From Branchipolynoe longqiensis (Eukaryota > Annelida > Polychaeta > Phyllodocida > Polynoidae), in assembly GCA_030323885.1 (NCBI GenBank), contig CM059186.1, positions 170,671,230 to 170,735,229 on the forward strand: 64,000 bases of DNA. Reading direction: 5' to 3'. The notes beneath the pieces were generated by a model. It searched no databases, was not told where the DNA came from, and saw only the letters and a list, made by a program, of their open reading frames with translations. Position numbers and translations under genes: made by a program. Shown one piece after another: positions 33,113-43,996 of this stretch; the stretch's first letter is position 1, and each line of letters opens with the position of its first letter.

Positions 33113-34823
33113 CTGTTAAGTCATCAGAAGTAACGATATCATTATCAAGATTGACATGTTCAAGAACAGGCACAGTAATGCATGGAGGCAACGACGGAGA
33201 CATAACACGGAAATCATCAAGACCGGAGCCAGCTGGAAGCTCGCTTGAGTCCCCCAACACAGAGTTTCTATGACCCAGTACCCCAGACGCGCTGACCAGC
33301 TGATCAGCGCCGCTAGCAGCGGCCACATCTGGGGTCACTAATTGATTGTTGCTATTACAGTCTTCAGTCGCGCACCATTGTTCGGGGTTGTACTGCCCCT
33401 CCGCACCAAGGCACAGAGACTTCTCATGTACGTGACCACTGGACACATGAGAAACAGCTAAATCTACACTCACTTCCGGGGTAGCTGCCGCAGCCGCCTG
33501 AGGCGCCTTCTTGTCAAGGAACCGCCTCTTCTTTAGGCAGTCCTGCTCACGGTGGGTTAAAATCCTTTTATACCGTAACGCACACTTATGAATAAATCGA
33601 CCAGGCAACACTCCATGTGAGTCAGTAAACCCACAAGCATCCCCCCAATTCCACTTATGACACGGGACACCGTTCACTTCTTTCACATAATCATCCCTAG
33701 GATTGATCGGCTGAGATGCTTGCTGTTGTTGTTGCACCGGCACAACTGACGTCGACTGCACCGCTGGTGTCACACTTGACAGCTGCTTCCCAACAGCTGA
33801 CTGATAGGAATACTGTTGGAATGCCGCCTGCGCCTGCTTCATGGACGCCGAACAGACGTCCCGTTGAAGGTCTTTAATCGCTGTCTCGTTCTCCCAGTCG
33901 TTCTTTATCCTACCAGCAGCTTGAACACCTTCTCGGACCACCGACGACACGTCGGCCAGTCCCAGGTCTCGGCGAGCTCCGCCAGCTCCTCTTCATGCTG
34001 TGACAGCGCCGGAAGCCACCCCGGCGGAAGCGAAGGATGGGTGGCCAACCTCTTCAACGCACCGAAATACTCCGGCCATGTTGCTTCACCCATTGGTATC
34101 ACTCTACATGCATCGCCACGCGTAATGAAGGTATGCAGTTGAAAAACTATACCTTTTGGCTTCTTGACCGCTGCTGACCCGTCCAACAGCAACTTCACCA
34201 GCGCCGACACAGTCTCCTGTGCCTGTACCGCTGACGCCACAGGAGCCACCGGAAGCACCTCGGAACCAGGCACCGGCACTACCTGTGCTAGCGCAGGGGG
34301 CGGGGCCAACACCGGCGGCGCCGCCAACTCCCCGCCCACTACCTCGACTCTGTAGTTGAAGAGGCCCCCTCGGGGGGCTTTGAACTGCCGCCTCCCTAGG
34401 CCTATGTAGAGGGGCCACCAACGGGGGCAACACCACCGGCGACCTCGGCGGTGATGGCAGGCTTTCGACGAATTCACGCCTGCTCCGCCGTACGACACTC
34501 CTAGACTCCAAGTCCGCCACTCGGACTGCAAGGTCTCTATTCCTTAATAGCACCTCCTTTTGCATTTCAAATGCCGTCATACTATCCGGGTCTGGAAAGT
34601 CCGGGGCAGACGAAGTTGACGGTACCGGTTCATTGTTAGAAGCCGCGGCACCGCCCCTCCGACCAATGGGCGTATCCACCCTCCCTACTTGTAACACTCG
34701 GACGCTTTTCCTCCTTACTTTTGAGACTTTTCCTAATGTAGACTTGCCCTTGCCAGCTTGCAATTCTTGTCTTTTTTCGGCGCCATACCAGCTCTTCACC
34801 CTCACCACGACAGTAGAAACCAA
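33006..34823 (-). pseudogene. D1 gag-like region
   Basis: Three overlapping frames (34823-34104, 34531-33905, 33950-33006). Recognisable parts are GEATWPEYFGALKRL and WDWPTCRRWSEKVFKLL, which parallel GESTWFEYLAAIRRM and YSWHTCLTYSEKIFNM in D3 gag, and a C-terminal Cys/His segment (CHKWNWGDACGF... HKCALRY) that may bind nucleic acid. Middle section is Pro/Ala/Gly-rich. The frame changes show this copy is dead. Confidence 0.75.
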
Positions 34824-34971
34824 ACACAGCCGTATGTGTGCCCCAATGAAGCGACTTGCAGGGAGGAAGACTGGCGTGAAAGTGAAGTGCAGGACACCGG
34901 TGAGTATGAAGTAAAGAGTAGAAGAAAATAGTGCGGAGAAAGTAGTGCCTGTGTTCCCGCCAGTAAATTAT

Positions 34972-34993
34972 CCATGTTGACACGCCAACATGG
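34972..34993. other. Terminal hairpin of D1
   Basis: CCATGTTG and CAACATGG pair perfectly around six bases, 5 bp from the element edge. D2 has CATGTT/AACATG hairpins at the same place in both of its A repeats. Confidence 0.6.
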
Positions 34994-34999
34994 GTAATT

Positions 35000-35147
35000 A
35001 TATCGGCTACTAAAAAAACAAATAAAAGGGCCACCATTTTTGTCACCCGAGCGTGGAGAAGCTTATTCGATTATTTGACCCGAGTCTGCAGGATGTGCGC
35101 ATGCGCCAATAAGTGGCTCGGGTGACCAGAGTCGATTAATCGATTAT
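35000..35147. mobile_element. MITE-2a, right half
   Basis: From ATATCGGCTAC to GATTAATCGATTATGCCC, matching the right side of MITE-2c. The terminal GATTAATCGATTA pairs with the left end at 29650. Confidence 0.85.
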
Positions 35148-35281
35148 GCCCACTGTGTGCGCATGTAGAAGGGGTAGAGGTGGTGTGTGCGCTGTTTGGT
35201 CCGTTCTGTCCGGTTCTTGTCCGGTACTCGGCACGGTAAGGTTTGACTGGGCCTTAAGACACGTTTCGGTGCATTTTGATA

Positions 35282-35729
35282 CCGGTGTGGTGGTTTCAGC
35301 GTGTTCCCGTGCTCAGCCGTGTCCCTCGCTTCTGCGCATGCGTCAGAATCTAGTAAACATGGCCGTAATCGATTAACACGAACCGGCCGACTCGGGTCAT
35401 CCGAATTTCAAATAGAACACGCGAGTGGAGTTGACAAATACACGTCCCGTGTGCAAAAAAAGAATAACTTAGATTAATGAAATGGAAATATAGGTAAACT
35501 GGGCCATGATACAATACTTTAAATCCTATTTTGCTGTACTTTTATCGGTTATTAAAAAAAAAGAACAAACTGTCCACCCGAGCGTATTCGATTATTCAAC
35601 CCGAGTTTGTAGGATGTGCGCATGCGCCAATAAGTGGCTGGGGTGACCCGAGTTGATGTGAAATCCGCGCATGCGCAGAAGCAACGGGACACGTCTGAGC
35701 ACGGGAACACGCTGAAACCACCACACCGG
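35282..35729. mobile_element. MITE-1c, with MITE-2b inside
   Basis: CCGGTGTGGTGGTTTCAGCG on the left (35282) and its reverse complement on the right (ends 35729) extend to about 60 bp with few mismatches. Its centre is occupied by MITE-2b. The TIR sequence differs from MITE-1a and 1b but matches between its own ends. Confidence 0.85.
35361..35654. mobile_element. MITE-2b inside MITE-1c, right end lost
   Basis: Starts GGCCGTAATCGATTA and follows the MITE-2 consensus to GGGTGACCCGAGTT, lacking the final TAATCGATTA. Confidence 0.8.
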
Positions 35730-35949
35730 ACTGACGTGTACGGTTGTTATCTGTTTTAAGTCCGTTTTGTCCAGTTCTCGTCCGGTAGAAAGTACAGGTT
35801 GAGTTGTATAGAGAAAGGTGAAGGGGAGTGATAAACTGGATAGGCGGAGCCATAGTGGGGCCAATAGGTCTAGATCCTCCAGGGCCAGCTCTAGATTCTC
35901 CAGGTCCTGTGACCTAAACAGAAGGAGCGGAATTGTGCTGAGTGACAGC

Positions 35950-36909
35950 ATCGGCAGCACTATGGCGGAAGCAGAATTGAATAGGGGGTTTGCCGACTGG
36001 TTAAAAGCTGGGGTTGCAGCAGGACAGATACCACAAGATGGGGATAAATTATTATTTTTGACTACATATGTGGCTAGGCAGTTGGAGTCGCAGGCTAAAG
36101 TACTCAGAGAAACAAGGGAGTTTGGGGTCGGTCTCAAGCAGGAGAAGGTGCAGCTCCTGCGAGACAGGCTCGTGGGGGAAGAGCGGCTGGCCCTGAAAAG
36201 AGACCGACTCAAGGAGGAGGAGAGAGCTGTAAGGGATCTCAGAGATCAGGGAAGACATATTAACAGTCACTATGCACCACAGAAAATATACCTGCATTAA
36301 TCCATCACATGAGGAGGATGGGGAATGGGGCAATAGTTATTAGTAGACTCGGCTGCGCTCGAGCGAGGGGCTGGCATAGATAGATTGTGAACCTGAGTAG
36401 AATACACATAGGGGCCGGGCAGGCAGAGTGGCTGGGGCAAGAGGGGTAGATGTAGTAAAGTTTGCACTCAGTCACTCTAAAGGCAACCTCCATGAGGTCA
36501 TCTACTCAGTATATGAGGATGATGCAAACAGCTCATGGGAGGAGGTCCGGGGACGCCTGGTTGGACTGTTCTTAACGGCCAGGGAAGCTACAGCATTGGT
36601 TGACATAGTGTTCACACTAAAGCAGGAGAAGGGTGAGCTGATGTTGGCGTACTGTATGCGATACAATACGGCGGTTCAGAGAGCCTGGCCGAGAAGGGAT
36701 TAGCAAAGTTAGGCGCAGTGCATGATATGGTGATCAAGAAGTTTGAGGACTCCTTGATCGAGCCGGTAGTCCGGTTGGCTGTGCGCCTGGCCAGGTCGGT
36801 TAGCCTGGAGGGGGCAATGGCTGTAGCCAGGGAAAATGAAGAGGGCCTGGCAGGGTCAGGTGGCCAGCTGACCGGGGCCCATTGGCTGGAGGAACCAATG
36901 GATGAGTGA
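35950..36909 (+). pseudogene. Gypsy-3 gag relic
   Basis: An N-terminal part (35963-36300; MAEAELNRGFADWLKAG then an Arg/Glu-rich coiled-coil stretch) ends in a stop. A capsid-like part follows in another frame (36440-36703: KFALSHSKGNLHEVIYS, FLTAREATALVDI) and continues at 36718-36909 (HDMVIKKFEDSLIEPVV). This is the order of a Gypsy capsid; no zinc knuckle is readable. Confidence 0.65.
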
Positions 36910-37445
36910 GTGATAGTGATGGGGGCCCATGGGAGGCCCACAACCGAGGCTGCACTCTGAGACCGGCTAGTGCCACGGTCAGCTAGGACTGTGTTTACAT
37001 CAGACGAAGCGTGCACGGGGGAGAACTGAGCTCAAATGACCGTCGCAAATTTGTTGTCGACGAACAGAGCGACATAGATTGCGTGTCCTGTGCCTTGGGC
37101 TCGTGGCGAGGGACTAGGAGGAGAGCTCATTATAGCACTCAGGCTTAGTACGCGTTTTGGAAGTAAAGTACCGACGACAGTAGAGAGGTTGGCCGAGGGG
37201 TATAGGAGATAGATGGTATACAGCGTGAAACGCGGACCGGCACTCAGCCCTCAAATATGAAATGCTAATGGAAGGATCGAGGGGACCAAGACAGAGAGTG
37301 TCCACACCAACGAATGTCGACGCGTAACCAGACACGAGCAGCAGGTCAGAGCTCACTCTCACCAGGGTCAGGGGAGAGATAGGGTAAGGTGTAGTCATTG
37401 TGCACATAACTACCACTGTGATTATGCGACTGCCCATGAGCAGAG

Positions 37446-37760
37446 GTGCCTGCAGGTGTGACCGACTGTACCACCAAGATTTGGCCCCAGGAGAGGCGGC
37501 CTTCTGCAGTCAGGAAACTAGCGGAGGCATTAGATCAAAGACTGTACATCCAGATGGAATTTGGCAGAATTTCATTTGCAGGTCTTATCAATACTGGTGC
37601 CAGCAAGAGCATGATAAAAAGTAAGGTATATAATGCTCTCAAATTGAGAGGATATGCAAGAGGTAAACTCCGGCAGGGCTTGAGGCTGAGTATTATCCTG
37701 AATGGTGAGGAGCACAGGTGGTTGGGCACAGAAGCTACATGTGCTAGTGTGTCGGGGTAG
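37446..37760 (+). pseudogene. Gypsy-3 protease relic
   Basis: GLINTGASKSMI occupies the place of the retroviral-type aspartic protease motif. The catalytic Asp of the usual DTGA is Asn here, so the enzyme would be inactive. The flap region is recognisable only loosely. Confidence 0.7.
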
Positions 37761-37798
37761 TCTCGGAGGTGGAGTACTGAAGGGAAAAATTCCCCACA

Positions 37799-38312
37799 GT
37801 GTTCCCCATCCAGGGGGCTCCCGTGAATGCTGCAAATGTAGTGGATTCCCGTCCTATCAATCAAAGACCATATAGAATTCCACTCTCAAAAATGAGACTG
37901 GTAGAGGAAGAATTGGAGAAGATGTTGAAAGAGGACATAATAGAACCAAGTCCCAGTGCATGGGCGAGTCCTGTAACAGTTGTTCCGAAAAAGGATGGTT
38001 CTATTAGGTTATCTGGGGATTATAGGCGTCTAAATGAGGTGACTCATAAGGATGCCTACCCACTACCCACTTCCCAGAATCCAAGATAGCTTTGACCAAC
38101 TCACGAGTGCAAGAGTCTTCACTACAATACACCTAAAGTCAGGCGATTGGCAAGTGAAAATGCGCCCAGACAGGAGGGAAAAGACTGCAATCAATACCCA
38201 CAGGGGACTGTTTCAGTTTAAGCGGATGCAGTTTGGGCAGTTTGGGCTGACTCATGTAGAGAGGTCTTGGCCACCCTGGTTGATTGGGATCAATCACTTA
38301 CTGGAGAAATAG
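37799..38312 (+). pseudogene. Gypsy-3 reverse transcriptase relic
   Basis: Motifs 1-3 are clear: [37 protein letters not shown], then, one frame over, [13 protein letters not shown] and FTTIHLKSGDWQV (the motif A Asp is not seen; HLKSG replaces DLKSG). The frame ends before the YxDD box, which is missing, as are RNase H and integrase. Confidence 0.8.
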
Positions 38313-39150
38313 TTGATTTGCTTATCTTGTACAATGATGTAACCTGTCATTAGTCCCTGCTTGTGTTGCTATTCTGTCCTGGGTTACCTTATTTTTTAAA
38401 CTTATTTTTTTATATTTTGTTCATTAAGTTTTAAAGGGGGCCTGGGTACGCAAGAGAATTAGCGGACACGGCGCGAACAGTGACAGGATGGATAAAGATT
38501 TTATTATTTTTAATAGAAATTAAGATTAATTAAGGGGGGTAGAATTAGTATAGATAAGTAGTAAGATACCCGATTCAAAGCCACCGTCTATATTGGGACT
38601 GCCATTCTGGTATAGATTTTGCGTATGTTCTTGTCTAAACAATTATGGTAAACAAGTAGATGGGAATGGGTCCTCAAGGTGGTGGAGAACTGGAAAAAGA
38701 CAGAAAAATTGAAAGAAAAACTTTGAAAGCGACTAAGGGAGGAATGGCCAATACAGTGGAGAATATACCTAAAGTGAAAATACAATGCATGGGCATTCGG
38801 ACGGGAAGGGTACAGAAACTTATAAAGTCTATTAAAACTCATATTGGCTCCACTGTATAGCATTCGCTCTGGCCTGACCGAAAAAGACGTAATGTTTCAG
38901 GGCTTCCATTTTCCTTGGCCATTGGCACAAGTAGAATGAAAGAGGGACGTTGTAAAAATATACGGATTTTCGGTTCGGAATTATATATTGGCAGAGAGCA
39001 TTATTATCCCTGGACAACGGAGTGGGGACCAAGGTTATGTAATAGAAAAGCAATGGGTGCCCCACTCGCTGGGTGACATATTAGACTTTGGGAGATATAT
39101 GTTAATACATAGTGCCCGGGATTATGACGAGATGCTCCTATATACGAGAC
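38313..39150. other. No gene recognised
   Basis: Two short plus-strand frames are open (38660-38860, Lys-rich; and about 38950-39221). Neither has a motif. A purine run AAGGGGGG near 38534 is not next to any LTR. Confidence 0.35.
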
Positions 39151-39639
39151 AGTTAATGTTTGGTGAAATGTTCCCTCTATGCACCAGAAAGGGTGCAAGT
39201 GGAGGAAAAGGACATTTTTAATATATATATTTATTGTAACTGTCTGCAACTACCTGTTATCACAGGGCCGATGGGCCAGCACACCAGCCATACTGCATAT
39301 ATTATGTACACCACCTGCAGCTGGGTTGACTGACCGCTGCCCGTGGGGGGGGGGGGATGTCGCCTCCCAGGCTGTGCAGGGTGGCTGATTGGCTGGCTGT
39401 GGGAGGTCCAGTCCCATGCGCCCCCTTGCCCGACCTGACCACACTAGCCTCATTTTGATATTGATTATTCTAGACACTGCTCCAGACACGCTGGGCATGA
39501 CACTCTACTCCTGACTCTTGAGTGAGACACACTCTCTCTTGGGCAGGTACCCAGACACTCTGTCTGATGCTCCACCTTTCATATATACAAACTGAGCTGT
39601 GTGCAACAACCATGGGACTCCGGTTCAATGGGCTGTGAG
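39151..39639 (+). repeat. LTR-like repeat, right copy, first part
   Basis: Matches 27068-27560 from AGTTAATGTTTGG to AATGGGCTGTGA. It resumes at 43763. About 17 bp present in the left copy is missing between the two parts. Confidence 0.85.
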
Positions 39640-39649
39640 TTTTTATCTT

Positions 39650-40650
39650 GACTACATATTGCATGGCCAGTTTGATTCTCCTGTTGTTAAGTGATGGTTC
39701 ATTGGCTTCAACGTAGAGGCTCTGAACCGGTGAGGTGTGGAAGGCCCCAAGGGCCAGGCGCAGTCCCCTGGTGGTGGATCGTGTCTAGCAGCCCAATATA
39801 TCATTTCCTTGCGGAACCGTATACTATGCTGCCGTAATCCACTCATGACCTAACCAAGGTTCTGTACACGGATAGCAGAACATCTCTGTCCACTCCCCAG
39901 TCTGAGCTGGACAGCACCCTCAGAATATCTAGCGCTTTCAGGCATCTTGTTTTCAGGTACTTTATATGTGGCACGAAAGACAGTTTTACGTCGAGAATGA
40001 GGCCCAGAAATTTGGTTTTCTCAACGACTTTAATGGGGTCCCCATCAAGGGTCAGCTCCGGTTCCGCATGCATTCTATGCAGCAGGCAGAAGTGAACGCA
40101 GACTGTTTTGGTCTTGGACAATTTTAATCTGTTCAGAACTGACCATCGATGGATCCCATTTATGCTTAGTTGTAGCTGTCTCTCTATGATATTCATGTTA
40201 GCACCGCTGTAATATAAAACAAAGTCATCCATGAAAAGACTACAGGAGACCCCCGCTGTACAGCAGCAGCAATACCATTGACCTTCACCCCAAAAAGGGT
40301 CACGGCCAGTATGCTTCCTTGAGGTACTCCTAGTTCTGTGAGTGTAGGCTGGAATAGGTAGTCTTGACACGGACATGGAAATGCCTGAAGGCTAGAAAGG
40401 TCCTGATGAAAATTGGCAGGTGGCCACGAAGACCAATCGCATGGAGATCCTCCATGATGCCATGCTGCCACGTTGTGTCATAGGCTTTTTCGAGGTTGAA
40501 AAAGACAGCCACAACGTGCTCCTTCCTAAGGAAAGCATCTCTTATGAAGGTCTCCATGCACACCAAATGGTCAAGGGTGCTGCGGCCCCGTCTGAAGCCA
40601 CATTGAAGGTTGGACAGGTGGTGTCCTGACTCCAGTAGCCAGATGAGGCG
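39650..40650 (-). pseudogene. LINE-A2 RT, C-terminal part
   Basis: From RLIWLLESGHHLSNLQCGFR through FFNLEKAYDTTWQHGI (motif A) and GVPQGSILAVTLFGVKVNG (motif B), a frame change near 40250, then the catalytic LFMDDFVLYYSG (motif C) and the thumb (FLGLILDVKLSFVPHI). A further shift near 39840 leads to a poorly readable end. The FMDD box in place of YADD is typical of I/Nimb-type RTs. Confidence 0.85.
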
Positions 40651-40679
40651 GTTGTTTTTTTGTTGTTTTTGTTTTTTTA

Positions 40680-41206
40680 TTGAGGCTGTATTTATACTGT
40701 CCATAGCATATAAGCCCGGTACCCAGGCTTGTTTTCAATGCTGGCCAGTTGTAGTGTTGGTGTTATCTTACCACACAGCAGCTGCTGAGAAGTAATTTGA
40801 TTGCCTGCATTTCAGCAGCAGATAGATAGTTGGTTTGTCTGGTTAGTAGCCTATGTTAGTTTTTTTCGGATTTTCTTGGCATATATTATTTTATTTTGTT
40901 CTACTCTTATTACTAAACTAACCTACTCCTATTTACATATCATAGGCTTGTACGTAGCTGTGTGGTGTGTTATCTGGCTACTTTTGACATGGTTACCTTC
41001 CATTGGGCGTCCCGCTGGTGGGCCATGACATATCACATGCCCCTTTGCAGTGCAGCTTGGTGGGGGTTACCTAGCCTTATTTTGCACAGATATTTTTTGT
41101 AAGTTTTTAGGTCAGGAATTTGTCATTCCTTTACCGTTTGGGCATTCCACACCTTGGCAGCCATTTCCAGCGTGCTTCTCTCATGAGCTTTTATTTTACT
41201 TCTGGT
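40680..41206 (-). other. LINE-B2 3' untranslated region
   Basis: No ORF2 homology. Short patches match the LINE-B1 3' end around 16430-16600 (for example CCTATGTTAG and the mirrored CTAACATAGG). Confidence 0.6.
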
Positions 41207-43430
41207 CTACTTTAGTAGTGGCGCATTATTTGCTCTAGTAACCCTTTGTGGTTTTGTTAGGAGTTTATTGTTTTGACTATAGCTATATGCTAATGTTTTC
41301 AAGTGAATTATTCTCCTATTTTCTAGTAATTTCACTTTGGTTCTTTTGTGTATGTTATAGGTGGGGTGCAGCTTGTCTACTCTTAGACAGATTTTTAGGG
41401 CTCTGTTCTGCAGTATTTGCAGTTTTTTTAGTAGTTCTTTTCTCACACCCATGTAGTTTACATCTCCATAGTCAAAATAGGGGAGCACCATTCCCTTGAA
41501 GATTTTTATTGACATTTCTTGTGTCATGTAGTCTCTTAGCTTTGCAAATAGTCACAGTTTATGGTTTACTTTCTGGATAATTTTATTTATACATAGGTTG
41601 TAGTTTAGTTGGCTGTCCAACTCAAGGCCTAGGTATTTGTAATGGTCTACATTTTCTAATGTTTGGTTTCCTAACTTACAGTGTAGTTTTCTTTCTGGCA
41701 TTTGTTTATGCGAGAAGAGTACTGTTTTTGATTTGCTTGTGTTGATGGTTATTTTGGTGGACTCACACCCACCTCATCTAGTTTTAGGTAGGAGTTTATT
41801 TTAGCATTTAGTTAATACCTCCCTCTCTGTCTCTCGCCGATTTGCGTATATGACTGTGTCATCTGCATATAGTTGGAGGCATTCAGTTTGCAACCATTTT
41901 TCTAGATCGTTTATATAGATTATAAAGAGTAGTGGCCCTAACACTGACCCTTGGGGTACACCACATGTCATGTGACAGGTTGGTTGTCTGATAGTGTATT
42001 GTTTATTTTTGTTTTCTGTTGCCTGTTGCTCAGGTAGCATTTGATCCAATCCATAGTATTGGATTTTATGCCCATGGTTTTTAGTTTTTCCAGTAGTATT
42101 TCATGGTCTACGGTGTCAAATGCTTTGCTGAAGTTAATGAAGGCTGCTCCAACTAATTGTCTTTGGTTCATTGATGCCAGTATGGCATTTGTTAGGTTAG
42201 CTATTGTTTTTGATGTGGAGTGCAGTTTCCTGAAGCCCCCTTGTCTTTCGCTTAGTATATCATTTTTTTTCAGGCGTTCATTTATGTGTCTATGTAACAT
42301 TTTTTCAATGAGCTTGCCTGGGATTTGAAGAATTAGTATTGGCCTGTAGTTTCCCATATTTTGTTTGTCTCCACTTTTGTGAATGGGGGTGATGGTTGCC
42401 ATTTTCCAGGCTGAGATAAAATGCCCCTGCTCAAAGGAGATGTTGAATAGGTCTACTATAGTGGCCGGGATGGCTTGGAGTGCCTCTTTCAGTATTTTGG
42501 TTGGTATTTCATCTATTCCACTTGGCTTATTCGTATCTATGTCATTTATTAATTTGTTTACTTCTATCATATCTGTTTTACAGGTGGGGATTTCATTCTG
42601 CACAGTTCCTGATCTGTTTTCCCATCTTTTTTTGAATTTTTCTGACAGCTTTTCCCCTATTGTGGCAAAGTGTGTGTTCAGTTTGTTTGCTGCATCTTTG
42701 TCTGTGAGCATTGCCCCTTCGTTATCTTGGAAGTATGTATGCTCTTCTTTGTTATTTTTTGGGAATAATAGGTTTACATTTTTCCAGAATTTGTTTGTGT
42801 TGCTTCCCCAGTCTTTGTCCTGCTTTATTATGTATTTCTTTTTTGCTGTTCTCACAGCTTTGAGAGACTTGTTTCTGGCGATATGGTAGGCCAGTTTGTC
42901 TTCTATTGCTTCTGTGTGCTTTGCTTTATCACCCAATTTACTTTTGGTTGTGATGAGTGTTAGCAGGTCTTTGTCTACCCAAGGGTCTTGGTTTTTTGGT
43001 ATTTCTATTTTCTTTATGGGGCACATCTCATCAGTTGATTTTCTTATTTCTGTGATGATGTTGTCCCAATAGATATCAACATCATCTCTGTTTTGTGTGA
43101 TGTTGTTTATGTTTTGGTGCAGGTGATTTTTTAATGTATCTTCTGAGTAGTTTTTTAGGGACCTGCCCATTTTGTATTCATAGTGATTTGTGCTTTTGAG
43201 CTTTTCCTGGTTACATATACTAGTTTGTGGTTGTTTATACTCCATCTTCTAGTGCCCCATTTTGTGGCATGGTTTGAGTTGGTTATTATTAGGTCTATTG
43301 TTGAGCTATTATTGCTTAGCCTTGTGCTTTCAGTGATTAGCTGCTGCAGGCCTAAGATTTTGATGGTGGTTTGCAGCATTAGTTTGTTTTTTTTCATTGC
43401 TGCTGTAATTCACATTGAAGTCCCTTAGCA
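41207..43430 (-). pseudogene. LINE-B2 ORF2: endonuclease end, RT, C-terminal domain
   Basis: DFNVNYSS (EN core) at the 5' edge and STIDLIITNSNHATKWGTR come first. A long frame follows (43245-41968, 425 codons) through KNQDPWVDKDLL, KPSGIDEIPTKIL, AFINFSKAFDTVDH (motif A) and, overlapping in the next frame, [20 protein letters not shown] and LYADDTVIY (motif C). The C-terminal part is at 41527-41207 (IKIFKGMVLPYFDYGDVNY). About three frameshifts. It is better preserved than LINE-B1. Confidence 0.88.
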
Positions 43431-43434
43431 CAAA

Positions 43435-43762
43435 GTTGTTTACCATGTGCTCCATGGTTTTACAGATGCAGCTTGTGAGGGCTATGGGACGATAGTTGTT
43501 GGCTTCACTCTGGTCTTTACCAGGTATGGGAATTGGTATTACTGTTGCCTCCCGCCAAGAGGCGGGGACAATTCCTGCCTCCCAGATGTTGTTGAAGAGT
43601 TGAAGCAACAGTCTCAACGCAGGTTCAGGGAGATGTTTCAAAAATTGATAATGAATTCCATCAGGTCCAACTGCTGTGTCATGCGAGCCTTCCAAAGAAC
43701 ACCTCAACTCTCCCATACTGAATGGGGAGTTGTAGTGCTCCTCGCCATCGGAGGAAAAGTCC
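43435..43762 (-). pseudogene. LINE-A2 RT, N-terminal part
   Basis: DTAVGPDGIHYQFLKHLPEP, ASWREATVIPIPIPGKDQ and NNYRPIALTSCICKTMEHMV are RT motifs 0-2. The frame is cut by LINE-B2 after the HMVNN codons and picks up at 40650. Confidence 0.88.
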
Positions 43763-43996
43763 TACTAAAGAGGTAATGAGACTCTGTGTGGACTGTAGGT
43801 AAGGGGTCAGGTTGATAGGTCACTAGTAGGTGAACAGTAGTTGATGTCAATAAAGCACAACTTCTTCACTGTCAATCTTTCGTGACTTGCCTTCCCTTTC
43901 TTCCTTATCAGTTTGTTTGAGAGGGGCATCAGGTGTGAACTGACAGACCTTCGTCAGAACGCACCTGGGGCGAGTTTGTGGTATTATCTGGGGCTC
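43763..43996 (+). repeat. LTR-like repeat, right copy, second part
   Basis: From CTACTAAAGAGGTAATGAGA to TATCTGGGGCTC, matching 27580-27813. Confidence 0.85.

Larger units (their letters stand above)
29961..34999 (-). mobile_element. DIRS-like retrotransposon D1
   Basis: About 5.0 kb on the minus strand: gag, RT, RNase H and tyrosine recombinase. It sits inside MITE-2a, which defines both ends (AATT at each edge, no longer target duplication), as expected for recombinase-mediated insertion. Short inverted ends pair with 14 of 17 matches: 29957-29973 with 34953-34969. The right end adds an 8-bp hairpin at 34972-34993. RT peptides match D2 and D3. Confidence 0.88.
40658..43434 (-). mobile_element. 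LINE-B2, 5'-truncated, inserted in LINE-A2
   Basis: Flanked by GTTGTTT at 40651-40657 and 43435-43441 (7-bp target duplication). A T-rich run on the plus strand at 40658-40680 is its A-rich tail. Removing it leaves the LINE-A2 reading frame continuous. It is the same family as LINE-B1 and starts inside the endonuclease domain. Confidence 0.93.
39640..43762 (-). mobile_element. LINE-A2 fragment inside the LTR-like repeat, carrying LINE-B2
   Basis: LINE-A sequence covers 43762-43442 (RT N-terminal region) and 40657-39640 (RT remainder). It stops within ORF2 at both ends and has no poly(A), so it is a fragment and not a canonical 3'-anchored insertion. Peptides match LINE-A1, and the RT middle deleted there is present here. 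Confidence 0.85.

Noticed and set aside
40801..41238. Hydrophobic plus-strand frames that look like membrane proteins
   Set aside because: T-rich complement of the LINE-B2 3' region produces Leu/Phe/Val runs.
42041..42889. Plus-strand frames of 95 and 168 codons
   Set aside because: Shadows of the LINE-B2 ORF2 on the opposite strand.
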